This document shows positions 1 through 11,848 of a stretch of DNA of 64,000 nt, piece after piece. The stretch comes from Melitaea cinxia (Eukaryota; Arthropoda; Insecta; Lepidoptera; Nymphalidae). The position numbers and the translations under genes are program-made. The notes under the pieces are model-generated. The model was not told the origin of the DNA and ran no database searches. It saw nothing but the letters and a program-made list of their open reading frames with translations. The stretch covers positions 1,674,001 through 1,738,000 of the forward strand of contig NC_059403.1 in the NCBI RefSeq assembly GCF_905220565.1, read 5' to 3'. Every line of letters begins with the position of its first letter. Within the stretch, counting starts at the first letter, position 1.

Positions 1-90
1 TTCATTTATAGTAACAAGTCATAGGTTGTAGAAATTTAATCTGTGTTAATCATAATGTTGATATGAAAATTAAAATAAAGCTATCAACAA

Positions 91-410
91 TAATTGTGTT
101 TGCTAGCAAACGAAAAAAAAATACCGACTCCAATTACATCGACAAGTAATACAACGTAAGTAGACGAAAAAAATTAACAGACGCTCTAGTCATCGCAACG
201 ATTTTCGAGGGTTCTCTTCGATTTCTCTGGGAATTAATCATCTGATCCTGGTTTCCTTATCATGCTCATCACCGTTAGGATATCTCCTTTTCAACAAAAA
301 AGAATTATCAAAATCAGTTCATAAACGACGATGCTATCCACGAACATAAAAAAATATACATATACCTACGGTCGAATTGAGTAACCTCGTCCTTTTTTGA
401 AGTCGGTTAA
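91..410 (-). repeat. Family A repeat (CCGACTTC ends), short subfamily
   Basis: One end carries a GTTTGCTAGCAAAC-like palindrome followed by an A tract and ACCGACT; the other end is CTCGTCCTTTTTTGAAGTCGGT. The same layout recurs about a dozen times in the window (for example 46219-46535, which is close to it over the full length). It is a non-autonomous interspersed repeat; the two ends share a roughly 8-10 bp inverted CCGACTTC motif. The superfamily is not identified. Confidence 0.75.
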
Positions 411-1249
411 AAAATTGAGAAAATTGTGGAAAAAATTAAAATTTAATTCATTTGTCAAATAATTATGTATATATACAGACACATATTAAAATTACATAAT
501 GATAGTGTCCCTAATTTATTTTACATAAGCTTGAACTAGCGTTGAATCTTTTGTTCCAGCTTCCGACTCACATTTCATATACTGCAAACATCAATTTGCA
601 CAAAAATGAATAATAAAATGTACGCTTACAGAGATTTTCATTTAAATTGTAGACAGTTGTCACATGCTGTATGCCCTTGTTAATGCAAATTTTTAATTAT
701 GGTTATTATAAAGCAAAGCAATGCAAATTAATATTATTTTCTTTGTGTATTTTATTGAATTATAAATGAGTATTTACTTAGAATATAATGTGACTTGAAG
801 ATCTTTTGTTTTGATGACTCACCAAATAAACCATTTCTATTTCTGAATCAGTTAAACAAACTACGATATAACGAAGTACGATTTAGTGCATTAACCGAGT
901 TTAAAGTTTGTTTTATTCTATTTCTTATAAATGTATCTAAAGTTTTATACATTATGCAAACACCTAATTATCAAGAAGAAAGTGTGTACTTATGATTATA
1001 ATACAAATATTAAATAATCTCAATAATACTATCATTTCAAGGAAATCACAACGTAATTTGAGCAGTACGTTATTTATTAATTATTATAACTAAATTGTCT
1101 TATCAATGTATTTTTCGGATCATCGGATATTAAAGACTTTGGTTTAAACATTTGATATCCATCGTAGAATCTAAACAGGTAAATATTATTTTAGAAAAAT
1201 TTAAAATGTTAAACTCAACAGCCACTTGGATCGATTCCCTGTACGATTT
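411..1249. other. AT-rich sequence upstream of the yellow-family gene
   Basis: No repeat family or coding signal recognised. The short open frame at 795-995 has AT-rich composition and no recognisable domain. Confidence 0.5.
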
Positions 1250-1579
1250 ATACATAAACGGCGAGACCGGCGGACCCCCCGTCTAGCAGGGGTGAGACGA
1301 GTGACCTTGCTGCACCCTTTCCGGCACGTATTCATTCATTACTAACGGTTCCGATTCGCAACAGATTTTTAAAACGAGATAATTATCGTCTCAAGGTGTA
1401 TGAATCTATTAATCGCAGTCCGCAGGTTGTCAATAACAGTGACGTATTGTGGTGACACAAGCAGGATCGGCAGCCCGGTAGGCAGAGACCGCGAGTCACG
1501 CACGGTGAGGTGCTCGAGCGTCAGTCACATCGCTCGCGCCGCCCGCGCTGCACGCTTCCGAGTCGGACTTCCAGCGAAT
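1250..1579 (+). promoter_or_regulatory. Probable 5-prime UTR / proximal promoter of yellow-family gene
   Basis: The sequence shifts from AT-rich to clearly GC-richer around 1255-1340 and again at 1440-1579, immediately before the signal-peptide ATG at 1580. The frame stays open back to an ATG at 1400, but the 60 residues before Met(1580) are arginine-rich and unlike a secreted N-terminus, so this part is taken as untranslated leader. No clear TATA box or intron was seen. The transcription start is not determined. Confidence 0.35.
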
Positions 1580-2911
1580 ATGATTCTTATACTGCTCATC
1601 GCCATCGTCGGCGCCGCGACCGCTCAGCAATCGCCTCGTCCGCCGGGTCCACACCGGGAACAGTTCCGGGTCATTTACGAGTGGCGAACGATAGACTTCG
1701 AGTGGGAAACACCAACTGATCGCGAAACCTACCTCAACACCAGTCGATACATCCCCCAAAATGTATTAATATCGGGAATAAACTTTTACGATGATAAAAT
1801 CTTTCTAACTCTCCCGCGTATGTTGGACGGTGTACCGGCCACCCTCGCCTACATTCCTGCACAACAAAACGATACCACGGCCCCGAAATTGATACCGTTC
1901 CCTAGTTGGAGTGATAACGAGATCGGTAATTGTGATGCTCTACAGTTTGTGCAAAATATCGAGATTGATCGTAATGGCTTGATGTGGATTTTAGACAACG
2001 GCCGCGTCGGTACTTTAACACAAAACCCAAGTATTAAGTGCCCACCGTCGATCGTATTAATCGACTTAAAGAACAACAAAAAGGAGCGTATACCGTTGTC
2101 TCTGGACACAGTGAATCCCAGCACGACGTATCTCAATGACCTGGTAGTGGACAATCGTGATGATGATTATGCCTATATTACCGACAATAGTGCTGTTGAT
2201 CCAGGAATTGTTGTGTTCCGTCGTAGCGATAAGAAATCGTGGAAATTACGTGACAAAAAATCAATGACGTCGGTCCCAGAAGCTGCCTTATTCCGTATCA
2301 ACGGTACTACAGTAAATCTTCCCGTTAATATCGATGGCATCGCTCTTGGACCACAATTTTTAACCGTAGATGACAAAGTCGATCGTACAGTTTACTACTG
2401 CCCGCTTTCAAGTTTTCACCTCTACGCGATAAACGCATCCGTTTTACAAAACGAATCGCTAGCGACGTCGGGTGAAGGTGCCTTACGTCCGTATGTCGTC
2501 GATCTCGGAACGAAAACATCACAAACGGATGGTATGAAGATGGATTCAACGGGCGTACTGTTTTTCGGTCTGATTGGCAGTTCAACCATAGCAGAATGGA
2601 ACTCAACCGTCGATTTTCCTAGCGGCCAACGTACTATCGCCCGCGATCCAAACTACATCCAGTGGGTTGATCGGTTTACGTTTGACGATCGCGGTAACAT
2701 CTATGTCGTAATAAACAGGTTGTACAACTTTGTGAAAAATCAAGTATCAATGGATGAAGTCAATTACAGAATTCTACGATCCTACACCGGTACGAAGAGC
2801 TACATATACTCTCAAGATCTACAACCTCCGACTCCTCCACAAAACGCTGCAGCCACTAAAACGTTCGCAGCGTCGATGCTCGTATTTGCTTTCGCACATC
2901 TCCTCGCTTAG
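1580..2911 (+). CDS. Yellow / major royal jelly protein (MRJP) family, secreted
   Basis: 443 residues from the ATG at 1580. This start is chosen because the next residues (MILILLIAIVGAATAQQ) form a classic signal peptide; an in-frame ATG at 1400 would bury it behind 60 arginine-rich residues. Family signatures: GVPATLAYIP (84-93), LMWILDNGR (134-142), YLNDLVVD (184-191), ITDNS (200-204), IDGIALGP (251-258), YYCPLSSFHLYAI (272-284). Several N-glycosylation sequons are visible (N53, N97, N241, N285, N291, N341). The C-terminus ends in a hydrophobic run (about 427-443) after a Pro-rich linker, suggesting a GPI signal or membrane tail. Family members act in cuticle and pigment chemistry, wing scales and other secreted roles; the exact paralogue is not assigned. 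The frame is intact in one exon, unusual but known in the family. MRJP domain assignment is firm; paralogue and function are not. Confidence 0.93.
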   Translation: MILILLIAIVGAATAQQSPRPPGPHREQFRVIYEWRTIDFEWETPTDRETYLNTSRYIPQNVLISGINFYDDKIFLTLPRMLDGVPATLAYIPAQQNDTTAPKLIPFPSWSDNEIGNCDALQFVQNIEIDRNGLMWILDNGRVGTLTQNPSIKCPPSIVLIDLKNNKKERIPLSLDTVNPSTTYLNDLVVDNRDDDYAYITDNSAVDPGIVVFRRSDKKSWKLRDKKSMTSVPEAALFRINGTTVNLPVNIDGIALGPQFLTVDDKVDRTVYYCPLSSFHLYAINASVLQNESLATSGEGALRPYVVDLGTKTSQTDGMKMDSTGVLFFGLIGSSTIAEWNSTVDFPSGQRTIARDPNYIQWVDRFTFDDRGNIYVVINRLYNFVKNQVSMDEVNYRILRSYTGTKSYIYSQDLQPPTPPQNAAATKTFAASMLVFAFAHLLA

Positions 2912-3197
2912 TCAAGATAAGCTCTCGGCCATAACACTGGCCGTGTATTTACGCTACACGACGCTCCATTGAGGCGTGTAAACTTTACCAAATATTTAAA
3001 GTTACCTTGACCTCGTGGTCTTTCAGTGATAATGCGCAATGTAGATAGCTTTGTATATTATTAATATATTTTAATATAAGTGTAATGTTATAAAGATAAG
3101 ATCTTATGGCCTTTGTGAAACAGAAGGCATTTCGAAGACGAACCGTGCATGTGAAACAAAAGGTCGGGGACGTGTTGCCAAATGCGTTTCGCTCATC

Positions 3198-3203
3198 AAT
3201 AAA
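3198..3203 (+). terminator. Polyadenylation signal AATAAA (proximal)
   Basis: Canonical AATAAA 287 bases after the yellow-family stop codon. Confidence 0.5.
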
Positions 3204-3437
3204 CATTATATCTATAGTAAACAAGCTCACCTATATATTTTCTTATATAATAATTTTTTTTCAACATTAATCGTTCAGATATACTCTAGAAAATCTTATT
3301 TATTTATATCATATCATTATAATTGTAGTTATTAAACTAGAGATAAGCGATAACAATGAAAAGTATAAAAGATCGCATATACTACTGATTTATGTGTGTT
3401 TCTTACATGTATGGTTGTGACGATATGTGTGACTTAG

Positions 3438-3443
3438 AATAAA
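3438..3443 (+). terminator. Polyadenylation signal AATAAA (distal)
   Basis: Second AATAAA, followed within 40 bases by a GT/T-rich stretch (attatttgctgttttcattt), which is a plausible downstream element. Both signals could be used. Confidence 0.45.
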
Positions 3444-3449
3444 CGTGTT

Positions 3450-4170
3450 TATCACATTATATTATTTGCTGTTTTCATTTACTTTGTACCAGCTTACCAC
3501 AAAGTGCTAATATACTAAGTAGCTTCATTGAGTACTCAATTACTACTATAAACAAGGTCGACATCAAATTTACGTAATAAGTTTTGCTACTAACAAGAGC
3601 AAATAGTTATCTGGCATCACATTATGTTACTTACATAAGCGATTTTTATAATTGCAATTTTTTTTCATTATTTCTTCACCAAGTATAAAAAAATAGTCAT
3701 TGTATTGTGTGTATAATTTATTATTCTATTTAAAAAAGGAAATTTTAAACTTTTTTCTTAAAACAAAATTTATATTTTGGTAAATTACAATATTTATAAC
3801 TAAGAAAAAAATGTGTCAATGTCATGGCACACTTTTTTAAAAGTTGATATGTACAAAACATTAAATTATTTGCTTTCTTTTCTACGAAGTCACTCTACAG
3901 TCCGTACACAGAGAACGAAATTAGTTACAGTCATTAAATGCTAATAAAATATTTAATTTGACACATGTCAACAAACCTGTTTTCACTGCCAGCATTTTTT
4001 TTTGTTTTTTGATTGATATCCAGCGAAGTTTTTAAGCGACCTAGCTTAATTAAAAAGAACGTAGAAAGTGGTTTTGCCGGTAATGAAAGTATGTGTTAGG
4101 CGTATTGTAATGTAAACATATAAAATACTCATTTTATAATATCTTAGTTAATTTGTCTATATAGGCTTAG
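3450..4170. other. Intergenic AT-rich DNA, nothing recognised
   Basis: No open frame or repeat family match seen within the window. Confidence 0.5.
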
Positions 4171-4173
4171 ACT

Positions 4174-4380
4174 AGCCCGTTGGCGTAGTCTGTAGTGGCC
4201 CTGCTTCCTGCTCCGAAGGCTGTGGATCGATTCCCGCATGAGCCTTGGTGTAATATTTGTATTTATGTATATTATTTCTATGTATATTTGTAAAAAAAAA
4301 TAACTACAACAGTCGGCTGTTCCCTATAACACAAGCAAGTTGCTTAGATACCGTAAGAACAGACGACAGTCAGTTTTATA
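4174..4380 (+). repeat. tRNA-derived SINE, variant head
   Basis: GTTGGCGTAGTCTGTAGTGG resembles a tRNA A box and GGATCGATTCCCGC fits the B-box consensus. The body differs from the main SINE family of the window and ends around a CAGTCGGCTGTTCCC block. Confidence 0.6.
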
Positions 4381-4783
4381 TTTCACGTTACAATATTCAA
4401 AACTCATAACTACTGTGTATACCTCGACTTCATACCACGTAACAATCACTGATCTTCGCAGTCAGTAATAGATAGATAGATCAGTCTAATATGGAAAGTA
4501 CTAACCAAATTTTAATTTAGTTATATAATATTCTGAGTATAAAAATATCGTTAGATATTACTTGAGCTGTGACTGTGAATTTACTGTCTCGTTGTACCTA
4601 CTCAATTCTATAATATTGGTCAATTGCTTTAAAAAAATATTTAAAATAAAGCAGAGATTATTCTACTTAAAGTAATACATAATACGAAATATTCATATAA
4701 AATTACGTGGCTAATCAAAACTTTGAGGTTAGTTCGAAATTAATTTAAAAAACTACATCATTATAAAATTACTTATATTTATA

Positions 4784-4960
4784 ATGCTACTACTGTACCC
4801 TACCTGCGTTGCTACGCTTTTTTTTTCGGTCGTACCAACTCCGAAACATTTATGGGCTCATGCACAACACTTTGCTGAAGATTATGATATGATCAAATCC
4901 ATAGTTGACGATTCTATAAAGGACATACAGACAAACATTCATTTTTATATATACAGATTA
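4784..4960 (-). mobile_element. Helitron-like fragment, decayed
   Basis: The minus strand matches the element at 62588-62762 in order: ATATATAAA, TGTCTGTATGTCCTTTATAGAATC, a CATAAATG/GAGCCCAT block and GCGTAGCAACGC. Apparent 80-residue open frame here is this repeat, not a gene. Confidence 0.45.
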
Positions 4961-5254
4961 ATAAAACTAAAATGTTTTGCGTTACTAGCGCTACTAGCAA
5001 GAAAACGTACACGATTCGCGCGTTAAAAGTAATATCATCTACAATCGTGTGTTCCGTCAGATGTGAAGTTAATAAAAGAATCAGGATATTGCCCATAACA
5101 CATAAATGTCCATTAAAAGCTTAGAAAATACTATTCTAATATTTTTTTACGTTTTTCATTAAAAAAAATTGTGTATCAGTATCCAGCTCTAATTCGCGAT
5201 TGGAGTTTACTGTTTCAGAACGATTACCTAATATTTAAAAAATTAAATGTTCTG

Positions 5255-5350
5255 TTAAATGAATTTAATTAATTAAATTATATTTAATTATATTATTTAT
5301 ATTTAATTGTATTATTTATATTTAATTATATTTAATTATTAAAACAAAAT
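5255..5350. repeat. AT-only tandem repeat (TATTTAATTA units)
   Basis: Several imperfect copies of ATTTAATTATATTATTT in tandem. Confidence 0.6.
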
Positions 5351-5384
5351 TATAATTAATTATAATAATAAAACTTTAAAATTA

Positions 5385-5495
5385 TGTGTAACTTAGCTAA
5401 TTTTATTTGAGAAAATTATTTATTTTATAACTCTTCGAACTGAACAATAACTTTTTTTTTAAATTCCACGCGGACGAAGTCGCGGGCACAGCTAG
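5385..5495 (+). mobile_element. Helitron 3-prime end fragment
   Basis: Ends AAGTCGCGGGCACAGCTAG followed by host T, like the complete element at 15933-16254; the 5-prime part is missing. Confidence 0.65.
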
Positions 5496-5518
5496 TCTAT
5501 TATAAATTCCATATTTAC

Positions 5519-5731
5519 TAACCGACTTCAAATAAGGAAGAATTTCTTAATTCGACTGTACTTTTTATGTGAACCTTAAAACTTTTTACTTTGTGGACCG
5601 ATTTCTACGATTTTTTTAAATCGATAGATGGTGCTTGTCATGTGATCATATTTAAATTTAATCGAGATCTTGCGTTATATTACTTGTCGATGTAGTTAAT
5701 TTTTTTTAGTTGGCGAGCAAACATAATTATT
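5519..5731 (+). repeat. Family A repeat, diverged
   Basis: Starts ACCGACTTCAAATAAGG and ends with TTGGCGAGCAAACATAATTA, the palindromic end of the family. Confidence 0.65.
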
Positions 5732-5953
5732 GACTTAATGACTTCACTTATGACCAAAATAGCTAACAAAATTATTAACGTTATGGATGTAGATACATAC
5801 GTATTAATGAGTGATTAAATGAGTATTAAATACTTAACGTTAAATTTATTTTTATTTAAAACTATATATTTAAAACTAATTTTGTAAGCGACTCCCACTC
5901 TGTCGCCGGGTGCAGAATATCCGTACCACAATACCTTACAATGTTGTTATTTA

Positions 5954-6125
5954 CTAGCTGATCAGACAGACTGCGTTCTGTTAAAAGTTAATAGTAAAAA
6001 TGTTTTTTTTTGTAACACTATAATCTTCCGTGGGCTTTAAGGAACATACAAAAAAAAAAAAAATTAGCCGAATCGAGCCAATCTCGAGTTATGCGCTTAG
6101 CAACATTCACTTTTATTGATTTAGA
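5954..6125 (-). mobile_element. Helitron-like element, minus strand
   Basis: The minus strand ends in CAGCTAG followed by T; the body shares CGAGTTATGCGCTTAGCAACA with the complete copy at 7985-8274. Confidence 0.55.
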
Positions 6126-6317
6126 TTAGCTGTACCCGTGCTTCCGGTTGCGCCTGCCATTAGTTTCATAAGACTGGAAGGTAAAGTATAGCGACAGCTT
6201 AGATGAGCTTTATGTTCAAAGATTCCTGTGGGTATTGATTTTTTTTACATGAATTGTATGTGGTTATTGAATTTTTTTTAACATGAATTGCAACAATTTG
6301 TATCAGTCAGTCAGTCA

Positions 6318-6377
6318 GCTCAGCCTATTGCAGTCCACTGCTGGACATAGGCCTCCCCAAGTGCGCGCCAAACATTT
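6318..6377 (-). mobile_element. RTE-clade 3-prime end fragment
   Basis: The minus strand reads GGAGGCCTATGTCCAGCAGT then the TAGGCTGA end seen at 34690 and 49678. Confidence 0.65.
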
Positions 6378-7189
6378 GTATCACATTTGACTTCAATTCG
6401 CCCAGTTTTGGAAAAGAGAGTCGAGTTTCCTAGCTCGATACGAACTTAAATCATACCAAGAATAATTTTAATTATAATGGTTATGACAAAAAAAATATTG
6501 TCGTTTTGAAAACGAAACAAACCTTCCATACAATATCATGTTATTTATTTACAATTTTATTTATATAATCTATAAAATAGTTTTCTATTAAGAACTATTT
6601 TATATAAATATTGGCTTTTACTCTTGTCACATTTTTCAAATGTATGGATAGAATATTGAATATATTACCTGTAGTCAGTTGCGTCACATCATGTTTTATT
6701 GAATACGTTATAAGTATCTGAGTCTCAATCTGTGATGTTTAACAATTGTTTATAAATATAGCGTGACTTAAACCATTCAATACATAACAACACAAGTATT
6801 TTGTTTCTAGAAGCTTCTCACATAATAAATTAAAATGCTACACATAAATATATAAACAACACTTATTTGTAATTAAACAAACATTCACGCAACACTCTCT
6901 TGTTTATTTTTACTTGTTTATTCAAAAACAGATTTTGCTGCTGCTGATGATATGTACTCTTTTCATCATTAATAATTTTATGAACGCTACTAAATAATGT
7001 ATGTTTTGTTGATATTTTGTCTTAGACAAAATAACATTAAAAAATTGTAATGTACTAGATTTTGGTTTATGACGCATACATGAATTACACTATTTTTGCC
7101 GTTCCATTTTCTCACGCTAAAATATGCCCATGTCTTCAGTAATAACGTACAATTATCGTGGAATACTTTTCAAAGTCGGTCCAATACGC

Positions 7190-7384
7190 TTAAAGCGCTT
7201 AAACGCTTCATACTCAACGGCCCCCAGTAGGATTTTATTGTGTCGGGGGTCCGGAAACACACAATACACTAAATACCCAGACCACGACAGATATGGCCAA
7301 TACATATGTCAGTCGTAAGCGGGGATCGAACCCGCGACCGCTAGCGCCACGGACAGTGCTGTAACCGCTGCGCCAAAGCGTCGC
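7190..7384 (-). repeat. tRNA-derived SINE, minus strand
   Basis: B box appears inverted as GGGGATCGAACCCGCGACCG, and the A-box region as CCGCTGCGCCAAAGCG. It is followed by the family body (CCAGACCACGACAGATATGG) and then a diverged tail with CCCCCAGTAGGATTTTATTG. Confidence 0.75.
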
Positions 7385-7984
7385 GTCGTCTAAACGTTAA
7401 AACAATACCTAACAAACAAATATTTCTACTTCATAATAATATTATAAACGTTTTGAAGGCTCTTGCATATTGTAATTAAGAACAAACATTTTTTTTGTTT
7501 TGCTTAACGCAAGAGAATGATATTATATATATTTCAATATTAATTACGATTTTTATGTATTAAAGAATTGATTGCAGTCAGGGTCAATCAAATTACACAG
7601 GTGGCTTGAAAATGGAAGACACCGTTATGGCAAGTATGCAAACGAGTTATGTAAGGCTAACCAGAATTATTCAACATACTTTGCATTTTACTACTCTTTC
7701 GTCAAGTTCATTTAAAATTTGTTAATATAATTATAAACGAAAAATGAATACGTAGTTTAAGATATAAGTTTACGCATTTCTTTTTAAGTCACGCGGACAT
7801 TGAACTGTATTTATTTGAGGATTACTAGGACTAAATAGATATGTAAATTATGATAATATTTATGGCCAATAAGTTTCAACATTCAATTATTTTATTTATT
7901 TAATATTTATAAAATATCTGTGTCAAATACTTGGTTATAACTTTAAGACATATATTATATAATCCTTATATAAATATTTTTGTA

Positions 7985-8274
7985 CTAGCTGACCCGGCGA
8001 ACTTCGTATCGCCTAACACAAACTTTATCGTATGGTATTAAAGTTCAAATTGACTTTTAAGTATTATCACAAATCTTTTGTATCGGAGTATAGAAAAGTG
8101 TTGTTTTTAGACTTTTTCAGGAAATTTAAATTTTTTTTTTAGAATTTTTCTCTCCGTAAGAACCATCCTCGTACTTCAAGGAATATTTTAAAAAAAGAAT
8201 TAGCGAAATCGGTCCAACCGTTCTCGAGTTTTGCGCTTAGCAACACATTCAGCGACTCATTTTTATATTATAGA
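7985..8274 (-). mobile_element. Non-autonomous Helitron, complete (290 bp)
   Basis: On the minus strand it starts TCTATAATATAAAAATGAG preceded by host A, and ends GCCGGGTCAGCTAG followed by host T. This is the expected Helitron A|T insertion. No coding capacity. Confidence 0.75.
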
Positions 8275-8514
8275 TATGCATATGAAACACCTAGGTCAGT
8301 GCTTTTTTTAATAAATACCTCGTAATAATTAGTACGTTAATTAGACGAATTTAACCTAACTGGGTCGCTATAAATAGTTGTGGAGGTTAATGCGACGCTT
8401 AGTGTACCGTAATTTATTTACTTAAATTTTAATCTCAACAAATAAATCTATCAAAAAAGAAAGCCTCCCCCTTCTTTGCTCTCTCCTTATCAATTAGATT
8501 GTAATTTTATAATT

Positions 8515-8715
8515 GCGTTACCTCATAACTTTTTACTGGGTGTACTAATTTTAAGATATCGTTTTATTCGAAAGCTAGTGCATGTCAATGGTCTCATTTA
8601 AATTTCATTGATATCTGATGAATAGTTTTTTAACTATCCTTTTAGTGATAACTGAAAACCTACTAAAGTATTAAATTGTATTGTACTATATTGTAGATTT
8701 AATTTGAAGTCGTTA
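8515..8715 (+). repeat. Family A repeat, diverged internal part
   Basis: Contains the family modules CATAACTTTTTACTGGGTGT and CGAAAGCTAGTGCATGTCA, and ends TTTGAAGTCG. Confidence 0.55.
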
Positions 8716-8902
8716 CTTAAGAATATTAAAGCGATGTTACAATATTCGCTGGTGTAACTAATTTAATAAAAGTTGAATAATATATTGAAATGCTAGCCAC
8801 ACGTACAGCTTGGGAATAGCCCTCTGCTTCGTAAACGCCTACTATATGTTATTGGAATTTATTATGCTCCTTTGCTTCAATTAAGACATGCAGGTTACAT
8901 TA

Positions 8903-9223
8903 TGGTTACGCCGCGTTTGTGGCTGTTACGCTGGCGGTTGTGGATTCGATCCTCGCAAATAACAAACATTTGTATTGGCCATACAGATATTTGCCGTGGC
9001 CTGGGTGTTTGTGCAGTCCTTGTAGGCCTCCTCACTGTGCTTCGGAGAGCACGTTAAGCCGTCGGTCCCGTTTGTTATCATCTATACACCTGATAGCGAT
9101 CATTACTCATTGTAGGTTATATATACGCCAACATTGGAGCAGCGTGGTGGATTAAGCTCTGATCCTTCTCCTACACGGGGAAAAAGGTATATGATCAGCA
9201 GTGGGATATTACAGGCTGAAGCG
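8903..9223 (+). repeat. tRNA-derived SINE, near full length
   Basis: Head with GGTTACGCCGCG and B-box-like GGATTCGATCC, body GGCCATACAGATATTTGCCG, and 3-prime end GTGGGATATTACAGGCTGAA. Same family as 48237-48576. Confidence 0.8.
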
Positions 9224-9229
9224 AGCGAG

Positions 9230-10490
9230 GTTACATTATGGCGGACATGTAAACACTTATTATATTTGTAAATATTGACACCAGGAAATGTATCGACCTT
9301 TATACCTTGAAAGGTCTCTCTTTTGATTAAGCTTTGTTAAGTGGATAATGCTGATCAACTCTAATAACGTTATCGAAATCCGATTTATAAATAAAACCTG
9401 ACTAGATATTTTTGTATACAAGGTCACTAAGAGATCTCTATCAGGTTTTTATATTGTTTCCGCAATCGTTTTGAAATTGACTCAATTCCTGAACTATACT
9501 TCGATGTTTAACTTTTAGTTGAGATTGAAGTGTCCAAAATTAAAATCGATAAAAAATGAACTAGTTACTTTTACTAAAATTTTGTAGTTTCATTTCATGA
9601 CGATATGTCTAACATACATTTGATGCGACTTGATGACCATCGCTTCGTTATATTTATATTAGGAAGATAAAAAGATAAAAAAATACAAAAAGTTGAAACA
9701 CTTAAATAATCATGTCATAAAATAAAAATTACTAAGATACAAATAGTTTCACATTAATGGAGTATTGTAAAAGATGCTTTTATAGTTAAATCAATAGAAA
9801 TGATTACAAGTGATAACAATCACAGATCAACAGATAGTGCGCAACGGATGCGCTCTGGTCATTAGAGACACGAATTTTCAATAATTTAACATAACTATTT
9901 CAATACATATTGAATACTAAGCTAAAGTTCTTTTTCTTCCTCATTAGTTTTTACTGCGTCTTTATTAACGCATGTCACGAATAATATTTTCTTTTCGTAT
10001 TTGAACTATCAAAGTTGTAATCAATTTAATTTTATTTAATTTTAATCGTGTAACACGATTAAATGTGCGATGTAATCATCAACATTAACATTTATATCGT
10101 TATTAAGCAGGGATTTACGTTGCGAATAAAATTAGTATTCTGAGCAGTTAGATATATCAATGATGTCATCGTCATTGTTTACTATGCTTTTAACATAACG
10201 TGTCCTGACTGACTGACTGATTGACTTTGTGACTGAGTAGCTGATTCATCGCCCTTTTTTACGTGAGTAAAATCCTCATCGATACTCCTCCAGCGCGGGG
10301 GCACCGGAGAGGTTATGTCAGACTTTTACTGACCACTCATCCTCGGGTCGCGCTAGCATTCGACACTTCCCCCCAACTGATTCATCGCCTTAACCTAGAT
10401 TAATAAGTGAGATTTTGCGCTGTCTGTGTATTAAGGGAGCAAGAGTAAAAAAAAATGTTACGCATCAAAAGAAATGTAACATTTAATTAA
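9230..10490. other. Gene-free AT-rich stretch
   Basis: No family recognised, apart from a GC-richer patch near 10290-10375 that has no match elsewhere in the window. Confidence 0.45.
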
Positions 10491-10493
10491 ATA

Positions 10494-10786
10494 CTAGCGA
10501 CCCGTCCAGGCTTCGCACGGGTGCAATGCTGATAAATGTAAAATATAAAATAAATATTATTTACAATGTAAGCGCAAAAATGTGTGTATTTACGACATCA
10601 CATTAGAAACCTCTAAAACTATCAGTGTTCCTCTACTATATTATGCATGTATTATACATATAAACCTGCCTCTGGAATCACTCTATTTACTAAAGAAAAT
10701 CGCACCAAAATCCGTTTCGTAGTTAATGATCTAAGATCGGATCATGCAGACAGCGGGAAGCGACTTTGTTTTATACTATGTAATGA
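10494..10786 (-). mobile_element. Non-autonomous Helitron, complete (293 bp)
   Basis: The minus strand starts TCATTACATAGTATAAAACA after host A and ends GGACGGGTCGCTAG before host T, with an imperfect CCCGT...ACGGG hairpin at the 3-prime end. A second copy is at 29310-29486 on the plus strand. Confidence 0.75.
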
Positions 10787-10996
10787 TACTTGAAAAATGG
10801 AAATGACATGAATCAATAAAACAATACACAAAAATCCTCATACACCTTTTTTAAGTCACACTACACTTGACAAAATCCTGCGTCGTATGTATTATGATTC
10901 ATCGTGTGACCTCTAGTTGTATTTTGGTGGTTTCGTCATGGGTACATTCTTAAACATATATTTTATTATTTCGAAATGAAAACGTTAATATTTACT

Positions 10997-11216
10997 AACC
11001 GACTTCAAAAAAAGGAGGAGGTTCTCAATTCAACTGTATTTTTTGTGTCTTAGCTCATAACTGCATACTGAGTGCACCGATTTTGATAATTCTTTTTTTT
11101 TTTAATCGAAATCTGGTTCGTGTTATGGTCCAATTTAAATTTGATGGAGATCTAACGGATACTTCTTGAGTTATCCCTAATTGCATTGCACTAGTCGATG
11201 TTCATTGAAGTCGGTT
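10997..11216 (+). repeat. Family A repeat without the palindromic extension
   Basis: AACCGACTTCAAAAAAAGGA at one end and TTCATTGAAGTCGGTT at the other. This copy stops at the short inverted motif and lacks the GTTTGCGAGCAAAC tail. Confidence 0.7.
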
Positions 11217-11510
11217 ATAAATATGAGAACAATCTAAATTATTATATTCATTTGATTAAAAACTAAATGACTCAGCAGGTGCTATGATTTTTCTGAGTAA
11301 TTTTACGTTATATAAAATAATTAAAAATTATTAAAATTTAGTGGTTATTCTTCCTTCCTTATTCTTCCAGGAAGAATAACAAATAAATAAATATTTAAAT
11401 ATTAAATAAAAATTTATTTATTTATTATTCTTCCTGATCTTATAAAATTAAAATATTTCATAAATTTTGCATAAAATTCAACACTACAGCACAAATATTT
11501 TTAAACTTTT

Positions 11511-11789
11511 TTTTTATATACCACTAGGTCGACAAACAAGCATACGGCTCACCTGATGGTAAGAGATTACCGTAGCTTATAGACGACTGCAACACCAGAA
11601 GCATCGCAAGCACGTTGACGACCCAATCCCCAATCCCCCCCAGGAGCTCTGGTCACCTTAGTCACCAACAGGAACACAATACTGCTTGAAAACAGTATTA
11701 CGAGTATTTAGCTGTGATCTTCTGTAAGGTCGAGGTACTTACCCCAGTCGGGCTGCTCCATATTTTGAGCAGGAAATTCCTGCTGTGCT
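11511..11789 (-). mobile_element. LINE 3-prime-end fragment (CR1/Jockey-like), copy 1
   Basis: The minus strand ends GCTTACCATCAGGTGAGCCG-like then a T/A tail. Upstream is the block GGAGCTCCTGGGGGGGATTG. Same unit at 14047, 21690 and 42040. The CACCTGATGGTAAG motif is shared with the LINE fragment at 29848-30260, which carries reverse-transcriptase C-terminal codons. Confidence 0.7.
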
Positions 11790-11848
11790 AGCTTGCTTGA
11801 AAAACTTGGCAAACTTTTTGCGTTTAAAAATACTTGAGTACTACTTCC

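Noticed and set aside
1496..2606. Antisense and shifted frames over the yellow-family gene
   Set aside because: Shadows of the real coding frame; no independent signal.
4784..5026. 80-residue plus-strand frame
   Set aside because: Overlaps a decayed Helitron matching 62588-62762 on the opposite strand.
5255..5350. CRISPR-like or regulatory array
   Set aside because: Simple AT tandem repeats without spacers; the organism is an animal.
8872..9155. Overlapping plus-strand open frames
   Set aside because: SINE body sequence.
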